A program made the position numbers and the translations under genes. Below, in pieces: positions 53,190-61,067 of a DNA stretch of 64,000 nt. The notes beneath the pieces were generated by a model. The model did not search any database. It was given only the letters and a program-made list of their open reading frames with translations, and had not been told where the DNA came from. Position 1 is the stretch's first letter; each line of letters starts with the position of its first letter. The stretch lies in NCBI RefSeq assembly GCF_042651785.1, contig NZ_JBHSEC010000014.1, forward strand, positions 124,001 to 188,000, read 5' to 3'. This stretch comes from Chungangia koreensis (GTDB lineage: Bacteria; Bacillota; Bacilli; Bacillales_A; Planococcaceae).

Positions 53190-53636
53190 ATGTTTAAAAG
53201 AAAAGTTTGTGCTGCCATCGCTGCTTCAATTATAGCTCCTCTACTATGTGTTTTCTGGCTCATGATATTTGAAGGGGAATCAATGACTGGCTCGTTCGGA
53301 GCATACTTCTTCTATGCGATGTATGCAGTTCCTTTGGTGTGGGTGTATGGTTTGCCTGTTTCATGCTTATCTGATTTCATTGTCAAAAAGTTAGAAGGTG
53401 CTGGCCGGATGTGTGTGGCGTTGCTGATTCATGTTCTCTTTGGTTTTGGATTCACCTTCATTTTCACGCTACTATTGGAACCGGACCTATTTAAATCAGA
53501 GCATTTTTTTAGTGGGATTTCGTTCTTTTTCATCTGGAGCGCGACACTCTCTTCCTTAGTATTCTGGGCGGTGGATGAATATAATCGCTGTCGAATAACC
53601 GGGGAATGGGTAATTTGTAAGAGAAGTTTAGCTTAG
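53190..53636 (+). CDS. Four-helix membrane protein, paralogue of the 51602-52051 gene
   Basis: 148 residues with four hydrophobic segments, ATG after AAAGGGGGG. The block YGLPVSCLSDFIVKKL and LLIHVLFGFGFTFIF aligns with YGNATSFLSEYINKRW and LLFHLLFGIGFGVFF of the reverse-strand protein. No function known. Divergent, with 176 bases between it and the 321-residue gene. Confidence 0.65.
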   Translation: MFKRKVCAAIAASIIAPLLCVFWLMIFEGESMTGSFGAYFFYAMYAVPLVWVYGLPVSCLSDFIVKKLEGAGRMCVALLIHVLFGFGFTFIFTLLLEPDLFKSEHFFSGISFFFIWSATLSSLVFWAVDEYNRCRITGEWVICKRSLA

Positions 53637-53692
53637 TCATTGATAAAATGTGAAGGAAGAAAATTGTAAAGTATCAAGAGTGTTGATTCAAT

Positions 53693-53719
53693 AGACACTC
53701 GAAGAATAGGTGTCTTTTA
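53693..53719 (+). terminator. Weak terminator
   Basis: AGACAC (53693-53698) and GTGTCT (53710-53715), then TTT. The same AGACACTC can alternatively pair with GAGTGT at about 53678, so two hairpins compete. Confidence 0.4.
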
Positions 53720-53800
53720 ACAGAGAATTATTTTGCAAATATAAGAAAAACCATCCCCTTTTAAACGGAAGATGGCAGCTCAAAAGTAATGTCTATTAAT

Positions 53801-55474
53801 CTAAATCTTGAATTGGTCGGCATGGATCAGCAGCTTATCGGAAAGAGAGGCAAGCTCTGATCCTGTCTTCTCCACTTCTTTTAAAGCTTCATTCTGCTCA
53901 ATGAATGTTTGAAGTATTTCTCGTGTATTCCTTCGAGTATTTTCTGAAACCTCTTCTACTTCAATAGTTGACTGCTCAAGTATAGGGATGACATTTTGTA
54001 GAATCGTTAAATGTTCTTTCATGACATGTAATTTACTGTTCAAATGATGAATATGTTCCGCAGCATCTTGGAAACTTTTGCGGTTTTCTTTTGTGACCGA
54101 TTCAAACACTTCTGCGTTTTGCTGCATATCCTCAATGTCTGCAGCAGATTGTTTGACGCTCTCTTCCATGAGCATAATCATTTGCTGGATTTCTCCTGTG
54201 GCTGCAGCTGTTCTCTCTGCAAGATTTTGTACCTCATTAGCCACCACCAAGAAACCTGTTCCTGCTTCTCCTGCCCGAGCCGCTTCGATTTTTGCATTGA
54301 GTGCAAGCATCCGTGTTTGGTCGGAAATATGTCCGATCGATGCAGTAACTTCTTCGATTGTTAGGAATTTATGATGAAGTTCCTCAATTGTCATAATGAC
54401 ACGCTTCATACTATCGAAGAAAGTGTTCATAGTAGAAGCAGCTTCCGCTAAGGAAGCTTCCCCGTCGTTAGCTACAGTTTCCGTTTGTGCAGATGTTTTG
54501 AAAACCTCTTCCATCTCTTTAAACAGACTTCCCATTTCAATTTTCATTTGAAGAAATGCTTTCTTTTGATCTTCTGAAGCACGAACTGTATTTTCTGCAC
54601 TCAGTTCTAATTCAGTGATTTGATCCTTCATAAAGTCGTTTTTGTGAGTAAGATCAGAGGAACTTACATTTAGTTGAGTTCCAGTCGCTGAAAGACTCTC
54701 ACTTGTTTGTTTAATGTCCTTTAACATCTGAGACATATTACTAATCATTGTGCGGAAACTTTTGACTAATGATTGGATTTCTGGCGTATTAGTGGGTATT
54801 TCGACGTCTGTTCTCAAATCACCCTCTCTTACGATTCTCATCTTTTGCTGTAAGGAGATGAGAGGCTTAGTCACATTTTGAATAGCCACTGTAATAAGAA
54901 GTAGTGAAAGCACTAATGCAACAGCAATTGCAATGACGATGAACGAGCGAATCGTATGAATTGAAGTTAGATAGTCTTCGTCAGGAAGAGCAATCACATA
55001 TTCACCGCCAAGCTCTTGAACTTTGAAAAAACTGATTGTGTAGGGCTCACCTGACAAATTTACGTGGATGGTACCTTTACCTAAATCAGAAATCTTTTTG
55101 ATAATCGGTTCAGATAGCTGTACAGAGTTTTTACTTACGGAGAATGGAATTGCCTGACCTTCCTTTATGTAGTACATATCTGCTCCGAGTCCATCCTGGA
55201 CCAGTGAGACATGCTGGCGTTTAACGGCCTTCTCGAGGTCTACCATAAATTGCTCCCGGTCTCCGAGATGTATAGTCATCAGAGTCTTGGCTAAATCATT
55301 GATGATGTTCACTTCCCGGTCTAAGCGGGAAGAAATGAGTTCCATTGTGCTGTTTTTCGCCTTTAAATAAGTAGTAGTGCCAATCACTACGGTGGACAAA
55401 AGTAGAATGATGGAGAAGAACAGCAATAACCGATATTTAAATGAAAGATTGAATAAACGTGACATTTGCCTCAT
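53801..55474 (-). CDS. Methyl-accepting chemotaxis protein with extracytoplasmic sensor
   Basis: 557 residues from ATG at 55474 with AGAGGAC upstream. Helix at residues 15-36, an outer sCache-like sensor domain to about 190, second helix 197-220, HAMP, then the MCP signalling domain with the hairpin tip region ALNAKIEAARAGEAGTGFLV. Transduces a chemoeffector signal to CheA/CheW. The ligand is not identifiable. No che genes in the window. Confidence 0.9.
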   Translation of the reverse strand: MRQMSRLFNLSFKYRLLLFFSIILLLSTVVIGTTTYLKAKNSTMELISSRLDREVNIINDLAKTLMTIHLGDREQFMVDLEKAVKRQHVSLVQDGLGADMYYIKEGQAIPFSVSKNSVQLSEPIIKKISDLGKGTIHVNLSGEPYTISFFKVQELGGEYVIALPDEDYLTSIHTIRSFIVIAIAVALVLSLLLITVAIQNVTKPLISLQQKMRIVREGDLRTDVEIPTNTPEIQSLVKSFRTMISNMSQMLKDIKQTSESLSATGTQLNVSSSDLTHKNDFMKDQITELELSAENTVRASEDQKKAFLQMKIEMGSLFKEMEEVFKTSAQTETVANDGEASLAEAASTMNTFFDSMKRVIMTIEELHHKFLTIEEVTASIGHISDQTRMLALNAKIEAARAGEAGTGFLVVANEVQNLAERTAAATGEIQQMIMLMEESVKQSAADIEDMQQNAEVFESVTKENRKSFQDAAEHIHHLNSKLHVMKEHLTILQNVIPILEQSTIEVEEVSENTRRNTREILQTFIEQNEALKEVEKTGSELASLSDKLLIHADQFKI

Positions 55475-55630
55475 AGTCGTCCTCTCAAGTAGGTGTTTTT
55501 TCTTATTTTCGCATAGCAATGTAAACGGCATGTGAAGGTGTTGTAAAGAATCTGGTCCAAAATGGACTGTGGCTTCTTTGCATATACATGAAGAGATGTT
55601 CAACATAAATAGAAAAATGGAGGAGAATAT

Positions 55631-56677
55631 GTGAGGAAAAGTCTCCAAATTGGAGGAGCCTATATCGGACTAGTTGTCGGAGCAGGATTTGCATCTGGAC
55701 AAGAAATCCTGCAATTCTTTACGAGTTATGGAGCATGGGGCATTGTAGGAGCGGTCATGGCGACAATTCTTTTCGTATTAGTCGGGATGCGGCTTGCTCA
55801 ACTTGGGAGCAGACTACAAACCACTTCTCATAAGGACGTAATCTATCATATTTGCGGAAAATCGGTTGGCCAAGCAGTAGATCTAATTATTACGCTATGT
55901 GTGTTAGGTGTAACCGTCGTCATGATTGCAGCAGCCGGAGCAGTTTTTGAACAACAATTTGGACTGGAGAAACACATCGGAAGTTTAATCATGATCGTCT
56001 TCACAATTCTCTCAGTCGTCTTGCATCCGAAGATGATTATTACCTTGGTCGGCTCTTTCACTCCGGCGATCCTAATTGTTGTTTTTATCTTAAGCGGCTA
56101 TTCTCTCTTTACGATGGAGGGGACCGTAGTTGAGCAGCTATCACTCGCAGCTCAACAAGTTTCAGCTTCGTCTCACTGGCTGTTAAGCGCTTTTCTATAT
56201 GCTTCCTATAATATAGCTTCAGGAGCTTCGATGCTGGCTGTTATGGGCGGCTCCGTCAAACAGGAGAAAGTGGCCGTCTGGGGTGGAGCGATAGGAGGAA
56301 TCGGATTAGGGATTTTAATCATACTGATCAATGTATCCATGGTGGCAAAAATGGATGTAGTAGCAGGTTCACCAATGCCGATGCTGCTGATTGCGAAAAT
56401 CATATCTCCTTGGTTTGGGTTGATCATGGCGTTTGTGTTATTGGGATTAATCTATAATACTGCGGTCGGAATGCTATACGCTTTCTGTGCAAGACTCACT
56501 AATCCGAGCCATGCTCGCTTTAATCTATATGTCGGCATTTTTGGAATCGTAGCGTTCTTCTTAAGCTTCGCAGACTTTGCCACGCTTGTCTCTACACTCT
56601 ACCCTGTGATGGGATATTTAGGTTTCCTTCTGGTGGGGTCGATTATTTTCTCTTGGATTTGGAGAAGGGCTGTATAA
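55631..56677 (+). CDS. ykvI: YkvI-like membrane protein
   Basis: 348 residues, about ten helices, of the LeuT-fold-like YkvI group. GAYIGLVVGAGFASGQEILQFF (in parts GAYIGLVVGAGFASGQE) near the start is the family signature. Suspected transporter of unknown substrate. GTG start at 55631 with GGAGGAG at good spacing. Divergent from the MCP gene. Confidence 0.82.
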   Translation: MRKSLQIGGAYIGLVVGAGFASGQEILQFFTSYGAWGIVGAVMATILFVLVGMRLAQLGSRLQTTSHKDVIYHICGKSVGQAVDLIITLCVLGVTVVMIAAAGAVFEQQFGLEKHIGSLIMIVFTILSVVLHPKMIITLVGSFTPAILIVVFILSGYSLFTMEGTVVEQLSLAAQQVSASSHWLLSAFLYASYNIASGASMLAVMGGSVKQEKVAVWGGAIGGIGLGILIILINVSMVAKMDVVAGSPMPMLLIAKIISPWFGLIMAFVLLGLIYNTAVGMLYAFCARLTNPSHARFNLYVGIFGIVAFFLSFADFATLVSTLYPVMGYLGFLLVGSIIFSWIWRRAV

Positions 56678-56765
56678 GAAAGCTCTCGGGAGTCTTTAAT
56701 ACGGAATTTTCTGTTATTTAAAATCCTTTAATGGTAAAATCAAGTAAAAACAATAAGGGGATGCA

Positions 56766-57836
56766 ATGAAGATTATATTGAAAATTTTAGGGTTTGTTGT
56801 TTGTTTGATTTTGTTTTTCGTACTGTTATTAACAGGGAATATCTTCTTTAATCTTACAGGTGGAGTGATCATTAGTTTATTGGCATTTGTTTTTATAATT
56901 ATCGTTATTGTTTATTCCATTCAATCATTAGTCTATCAAAGGAAAAAACGTTCAACTAATATTCTGGCCATTGTATTTGCAGTTGCTGCAATCCCAGTTT
57001 TATTCGTCCCTTTGATATTGAATATATTAATCCAAACCCAATTTTCATTAGTTACAGGAAGTGCTCTAACACCTTCTTATAAAGTGGCTATATTAAGTTA
57101 TAATGCCATTGGTCAAGCAATTGCTTTTGAAGAAAAGTATGAAATGCTGGAGATTGAAGGTATTAAAGTGCATTATCCGTCCCATGAAAAGGAACATCAA
57201 AAGTTAATCGAAACAACTATGGATGCAATACATGATAATGAAACTATGTTTAATGACTATTTTGGTAAACAATCGAACGATGGTTTAAATGTGAAAATTT
57301 CGGGTCTTTTGGTGGAAGAAACACATTTTGAGAGTGGTTATTATCGCAGTGAGGAGAAACAGATATATTTGCCAATACCTCTTAAACAGAGCGGTTGGCA
57401 GTCTCTATATGAAACAATGGTTCATGAATATGCACACTATCGGTTTCACATGGCTGTATTAGAAAAAGGGGGAGATCCTAAGTATTTTCCCTCTTGGTTT
57501 AAGGAAGGGATTTCTACACACCTTCAGTTTATAGATGAAGATCTGAATATAGAAGAGATGAAAGAAAAGGAATTATTGCCCTTCGATGAGATTGCGTTTG
57601 ATATTCACTGGGATGAAAAGAGATTGGATGAACGATATCATCCTTATTTCCAGTCCAAAAAATTAGTTGATAAACTCGTCGACCAAGAAGGTCTGGAAGT
57701 GATTATGGAAATCGTAGATAAAACGATCGAGTATCATTCTTTTGAGCAAGCATTTCTCATTGTCGTAGGAGAAACTACAGAAGACTTTGGAAATGAAGTG
57801 ATTCGGGATATAGAGCAAAGGATTAATGGAAAATAA
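56766..57836 (+). CDS. Membrane-anchored zinc metallopeptidase-like protein
   Basis: 356 residues. Three N-terminal helices (about 5-28, 30-55, 70-95), then an outer domain with the zincin motif MVHEYAHYRFH (HExxH) near residue 220 and a downstream Glu in SWFKEGISTHL, the layout of gluzincins in the peptidase MA-like group. The substrate is unknown; cleavage at the outer face of the membrane is plausible. ATG after AAGGGGATGC. Monocistronic. Confidence 0.75.
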   Translation: MKIILKILGFVVCLILFFVLLLTGNIFFNLTGGVIISLLAFVFIIIVIVYSIQSLVYQRKKRSTNILAIVFAVAAIPVLFVPLILNILIQTQFSLVTGSALTPSYKVAILSYNAIGQAIAFEEKYEMLEIEGIKVHYPSHEKEHQKLIETTMDAIHDNETMFNDYFGKQSNDGLNVKISGLLVEETHFESGYYRSEEKQIYLPIPLKQSGWQSLYETMVHEYAHYRFHMAVLEKGGDPKYFPSWFKEGISTHLQFIDEDLNIEEMKEKELLPFDEIAFDIHWDEKRLDERYHPYFQSKKLVDKLVDQEGLEVIMEIVDKTIEYHSFEQAFLIVVGETTEDFGNEVIRDIEQRINGK

Positions 57837-57842
57837 GTATTG

Positions 57843-57890
57843 CCCCCAAAAATTCCATATGGTAAATTATTCATTAAAACCATTTGGGGG
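57843..57890 (+). promoter_or_regulatory. Hairpin ending in the Shine-Dalgarno region of the next gene
   Basis: CCCCCAA (57843-57849) pairs with TTGGGGG (57884-57890), with a second ATGGT/ACCAT stem inside. The GGGGG arm is about 10 bases before the ATG at 57900, so the fold could mask the ribosome site. There is no T-run. Confidence 0.45.
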
Positions 57891-57899
57891 TAGAGAGAG

Positions 57900-58691
57900 A
57901 TGATCCGACAACTGACAGAAGAAGATCGGCAGCAGACAATGGCATTCGTGTCTAATAAACCGGCAGAGAATTTATTCATTATCGGAGATATTGAAGGGTA
58001 TGGGTTCGATTCTGCTATACAAAAAGTGTGGGGCGATTTTGACGATACTGGTAAGTTGCGTGGCGTTCTATTGAAGTACGATCAAAATTATATTCCGTAT
58101 GCACCAGCAGAATATGATGCGCAAGGTTTTGCAGAAATTATGAATGGAGATCAAGACTTCACGTATCTTTCCGGGATTGAGGAAATTGTGGAGAAACTGT
58201 CCCCTTTCTTAACAAAAACGCCAGAGAGCCCGCGCGTTATGTATTATGCTAAATGCGAAAATGCTGAAAAAATGCCAGACGTTCCGGAACAACTGGACAT
58301 TATACGGGCAGTTCCGGATGATGCGGTGCGAATTACGGACTTGATGAAAAGCATCCCTGAATTCGAAGGCGGAAACTACAATGCAGATCATAAAAGGCAG
58401 TCATTAGAGAAGGGTTTTGCGAGATGCTATTACATAGAAGAGAACGGACAAATGGTCAGTTCGGCTTCAAGTACGGCAGAAAACAGTCAATCGGCCATGA
58501 TTGTCGGAGTGGGAACACTTCCTGGATATCAAAAAAAGGGTTATGCCTCTTACTGTATGTCAGTGATTTGTTCTAAATTATTGGAGGAAGGTAAGATGCT
58601 CTGCCTCTTTTATGACAACCCTGCTGCGGGGAATATATATAAGCGGATCGGATTTGTGGATATCGGCAAGTGGTGTATGTGGAAATTTTAA
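57900..58691 (+). CDS. GNAT family acetyltransferase, two-domain
   Basis: 263 residues. The C-terminal GNAT core has VGVGTLPGYQKKGYASYCM (acetyl-CoA loop QKKGYA) and FYDNPAAGNIYKRIGF. The N-terminal half, MIRQLTEEDRQQTMAFV and the following 130 residues, is the usual accessory domain of bacillar tandem GNATs. Acceptor unknown. Monocistronic; a hairpin covers its upstream region. Confidence 0.85.
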   Translation: MIRQLTEEDRQQTMAFVSNKPAENLFIIGDIEGYGFDSAIQKVWGDFDDTGKLRGVLLKYDQNYIPYAPAEYDAQGFAEIMNGDQDFTYLSGIEEIVEKLSPFLTKTPESPRVMYYAKCENAEKMPDVPEQLDIIRAVPDDAVRITDLMKSIPEFEGGNYNADHKRQSLEKGFARCYYIEENGQMVSSASSTAENSQSAMIVGVGTLPGYQKKGYASYCMSVICSKLLEEGKMLCLFYDNPAAGNIYKRIGFVDIGKWCMWKF

Positions 58692-58696
58692 GGGTC

Positions 58697-58725
58697 AAAC
58701 CGGCTTAATAGGGCCGGTTTTTTTA
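58697..58725 (+). terminator. Intrinsic terminator
   Basis: AAACCGGC and GCCGGTTT stem, 8-base loop, then TTTT. Confidence 0.88.
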
Positions 58726-58734
58726 TGAAAAAAT

Positions 58735-58759
58735 AAAACCCATGATTGAACATGGGTTA
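58735..58759 (-). terminator. Terminator after the convergent GNAT gene
   Basis: Reverse strand: AACCCATG, loop TTCAAT, CATGGGTT, then TTATTTTTT. Confidence 0.85.
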
Positions 58760-58767
58760 ATAGACGT

Positions 58768-59565
58768 TTAATAAAGTTTTGCCATATAGAGTTCATCGGT
58801 CTTTTTGCCATTGATTCGAAGGGAATTGACCCGAATTCCTTCTTCTATGAATCCAACCTTTTTATATAGGGCGATAGCTTTTTCATTTTCTTTGACGACC
58901 GTCAATTCCAAACGAGTAATTCCTGCCTTTTCGGACCATCGATCGGCTTCTTTTAAGAGCGTTGTCGCAATACCTTTTCGTTGGTATTCCTCTTTAACCC
59001 CGATGACAATACCTGCGCGATGTTGTGCACGAGGAGCAGATTGGCCGATGACTACCAAGTAACCGGCATATTGTCCATTTAAGAGTGCTATGAAAAATGC
59101 AGACTTAGTGGACTTTTTGAATTCAGTGATCATCTTACGGATTCCTTGTACGGATTGCTGACGTTCGTCGTCACCGTAAAGCATGAAATCAGACTCAGAT
59201 TCCACCGCTTTCTGCAAATTGATCAAAGGACGGGCATCGTCCAACTCTGCTTGGCGGACAATTAAAATGTCCTGTTTTTCTTTGTTTTCTCCACCGTTTG
59301 CACCGTTTTCTGATTTTCTTTTAAAAACAACAGATCTGGCAAGATCTACATCTTCTACGTAATAATCGTATGTTGTCCATGCGTGGAAATGACGTGCGGG
59401 GGGCTTTGTTTTTTTCCACCAGCTACTGTTTAAATAGGCGGCATTCGGAAGAGGCTGTCCTAAAATATTCTCGAGCGCTTCAAAAGAGAGTGTAATCTCT
59501 AACGCGTGAGCTTCTTCAAAATACCTTGCCAACGGGATGTATTTTTTCTCATAATTTGGTGCCAT
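58768..59565 (-). CDS. DUF7662-GNAT fusion protein
   Basis: 265 residues from ATG at 59565 with AGGGTGA upstream. N-terminal 85 residues (YIPLARYFEEAH, LSFEALENILGQPLP, FHAWTTYDYYVEDVDL) resemble the DUF7662 domain; a Gly/Asn/Glu-rich linker (ENGANGGENKEK) follows, then a GNAT domain with GVKEEYQRKGIATTLLKEA and YKKVGFIEEGI. DUF7662 has no known function but often occurs alone. The two domains together in one chain suggest a recognition module on an acetyltransferase. Confidence 0.78.
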   Translation of the reverse strand: MAPNYEKKYIPLARYFEEAHALEITLSFEALENILGQPLPNAAYLNSSWWKKTKPPARHFHAWTTYDYYVEDVDLARSVVFKRKSENGANGGENKEKQDILIVRQAELDDARPLINLQKAVESESDFMLYGDDERQQSVQGIRKMITEFKKSTKSAFFIALLNGQYAGYLVVIGQSAPRAQHRAGIVIGVKEEYQRKGIATTLLKEADRWSEKAGITRLELTVVKENEKAIALYKKVGFIEEGIRVNSLRINGKKTDELYMAKLY

Positions 59566-59679
59566 TCTCAATCACCCTATGCCTAAAGAATCATTTTCAT
59601 TTATAGGATAAGTGTACCATATTTCTTTAAGATATTACTATTTTTCGCAAAATTATTTCGAATTATTTTCCAATTAAAA

Positions 59680-59708
59680 AAACATTGCCCTTCAAAAGAG
59701 CAATGCTG
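59680..59708 (-). terminator. Terminator after hmp
   Basis: Reverse strand: CATTGC and GCAATG stem with an 11-base loop, followed by TTTTTTT. Confidence 0.8.
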
Positions 59709-59716
59709 TTAAAGAT

Positions 59717-60904
59717 TTAATGGGAAATTTCAAGCTGCGCAGCTGGACCAAAGAATTCGTAATGGATGTTTTCCAATGGATACCCGAGATCTACCAAGTA
59801 ATTGATCATGAGCTCTAAGAAGACGACTGGTCCACAAACATAAACGTCTCCGCCTTTTAATGCATGCTCGTCCAAATATTCTTTCGTGATATAACCGCCA
59901 TCGGGTTCATTGGAATATAGAACTTTGTAAGAAGCGTTTTCCATTATAGGCAATAGCTCTTTAATCTGTTCGTCGAATGCTTGTAGGTTCTCACTTTGTG
60001 CTCCATGTAAAAACGCAACTGGACGGGAAGGTTGTTTGTTTGCAATAGTTTCGAACATACTCATCATCGGTGTTATGCCGACACCACCGCTAAGTAAAGT
60101 AACAGGCGTATCTTTTGATGTGTCAAGAAAGAATACCCCAGCAGGTGCACTGACCTCAATTCGATCACCAACATTGACCGACTCATGAAGGAAGACGGAA
60201 ACTAATCCTTCTGGCTTCGTTTGTTCTTCTTTTTTAACAGATATCCGATATTCATCATGGCTTGGCGATTGCGACAAACTATATTGACGTATATGCAAAT
60301 ATTCTTCTCCAGGAACCTTTACACGTACAGAAATATATTGTCCTGGGGAATAAGGGGGTAATGGCTTTCCATCCGCCGCTTTTAAATAGAAAGAAGTAAT
60401 GACGTTACTTTCCTCTACTTTGTTTACCACTTCAAATTCCTTGAAGAATCTCCATCCGCCTTCTTTAGCTTCAGTTTCTTGATATAACTGCTCTTCTACT
60501 GAAATGAACGCATCTGCGATTACACCATAAGCTTCAGCCCAAGCATTGATAATTTCATCAGTTGCGGCATCACCTAATACTTCTTTAATAGCAGCTAATA
60601 AGTTTTCCCCGACAATTGGATACTGTTCAGGTTTTATTCCTAAGCTCCGGTGTTTATTAGCAATGTTCACTACTGCTGGAAGAATGGCTTCCAGATTGTC
60701 GATATGTTGTGCTGCAGCAAGTACGGCATTTGCCAAGGCAGTTTGCTGGCGTCCGCGTGCTTGATTTGCATGATTAAAAATATTTAATAGTTCTGGATGT
60801 TCATCGAATAATCTCTTATAAAAGGCTGTTGTGATGGTAACTCCATGTTGTTGTAATACGGGTGCTGTAGATTTAACGATATCGATTGTTTGCTGTGAAA
60901 GCAT
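59717..60904 (-). CDS. hmp: Flavohemoglobin (nitric oxide dioxygenase)
   Basis: 395 residues from ATG at 60904 with AAAGGGAG upstream. N-terminal globin domain (1-140, proximal His region VNIANKHRSLGIKPEQYP), FAD domain (150-260, with RQYSLSQSP) and NAD domain with GGVGITPMMSM and VYVCGPVVFLE. It oxidises NO to nitrate using NADH and O2. Divergent from nsrR with an NsrR-type palindrome between them, as expected for nitrosative-stress control. Confidence 0.95.
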   Translation of the reverse strand: MLSQQTIDIVKSTAPVLQQHGVTITTAFYKRLFDEHPELLNIFNHANQARGRQQTALANAVLAAAQHIDNLEAILPAVVNIANKHRSLGIKPEQYPIVGENLLAAIKEVLGDAATDEIINAWAEAYGVIADAFISVEEQLYQETEAKEGGWRFFKEFEVVNKVEESNVITSFYLKAADGKPLPPYSPGQYISVRVKVPGEEYLHIRQYSLSQSPSHDEYRISVKKEEQTKPEGLVSVFLHESVNVGDRIEVSAPAGVFFLDTSKDTPVTLLSGGVGITPMMSMFETIANKQPSRPVAFLHGAQSENLQAFDEQIKELLPIMENASYKVLYSNEPDGGYITKEYLDEHALKGGDVYVCGPVVFLELMINYLVDLGYPLENIHYEFFGPAAQLEISH

Positions 60905-60971
60905 AGGATTACTCCCTTTCATGGTGTTTGTTTTGTCCTACTACCCGCAGAATACTCCTGTAAAAACTATA

Positions 60972-60994
60972 AAGCAATATTTGAAATACATCTT
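60972..60994. promoter_or_regulatory. NsrR operator between hmp and nsrR
   Basis: AAGCAATATTT (60972-60982), one base, AAATACATCTT (60984-60994). The right arm equals the known NsrR half-site and the left arm matches its inverse at 8 of 11 positions. It lies directly upstream of a TATAGT -10-like box on the hmp strand and in the nsrR upstream region. Confidence 0.75.
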
Positions 60995-61037
60995 TAAAAT
61001 TTCGGACACATTTGTTTCATGAAAAAGACACAATCGT

Positions 61038-61043
61038 TATAAT
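61038..61043 (+). promoter_or_regulatory. Minus 10 box of nsrR-ppaC
   Basis: TATAAT at about 61038-61043, with a weak -35 (TTTCAT) 17 bases before it; the ATG at 61068 follows AAGAAGGTG. Confidence 0.5.
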
Positions 61044-61067
61044 GGTAATGCGAAGAAGGTGAAAAAA

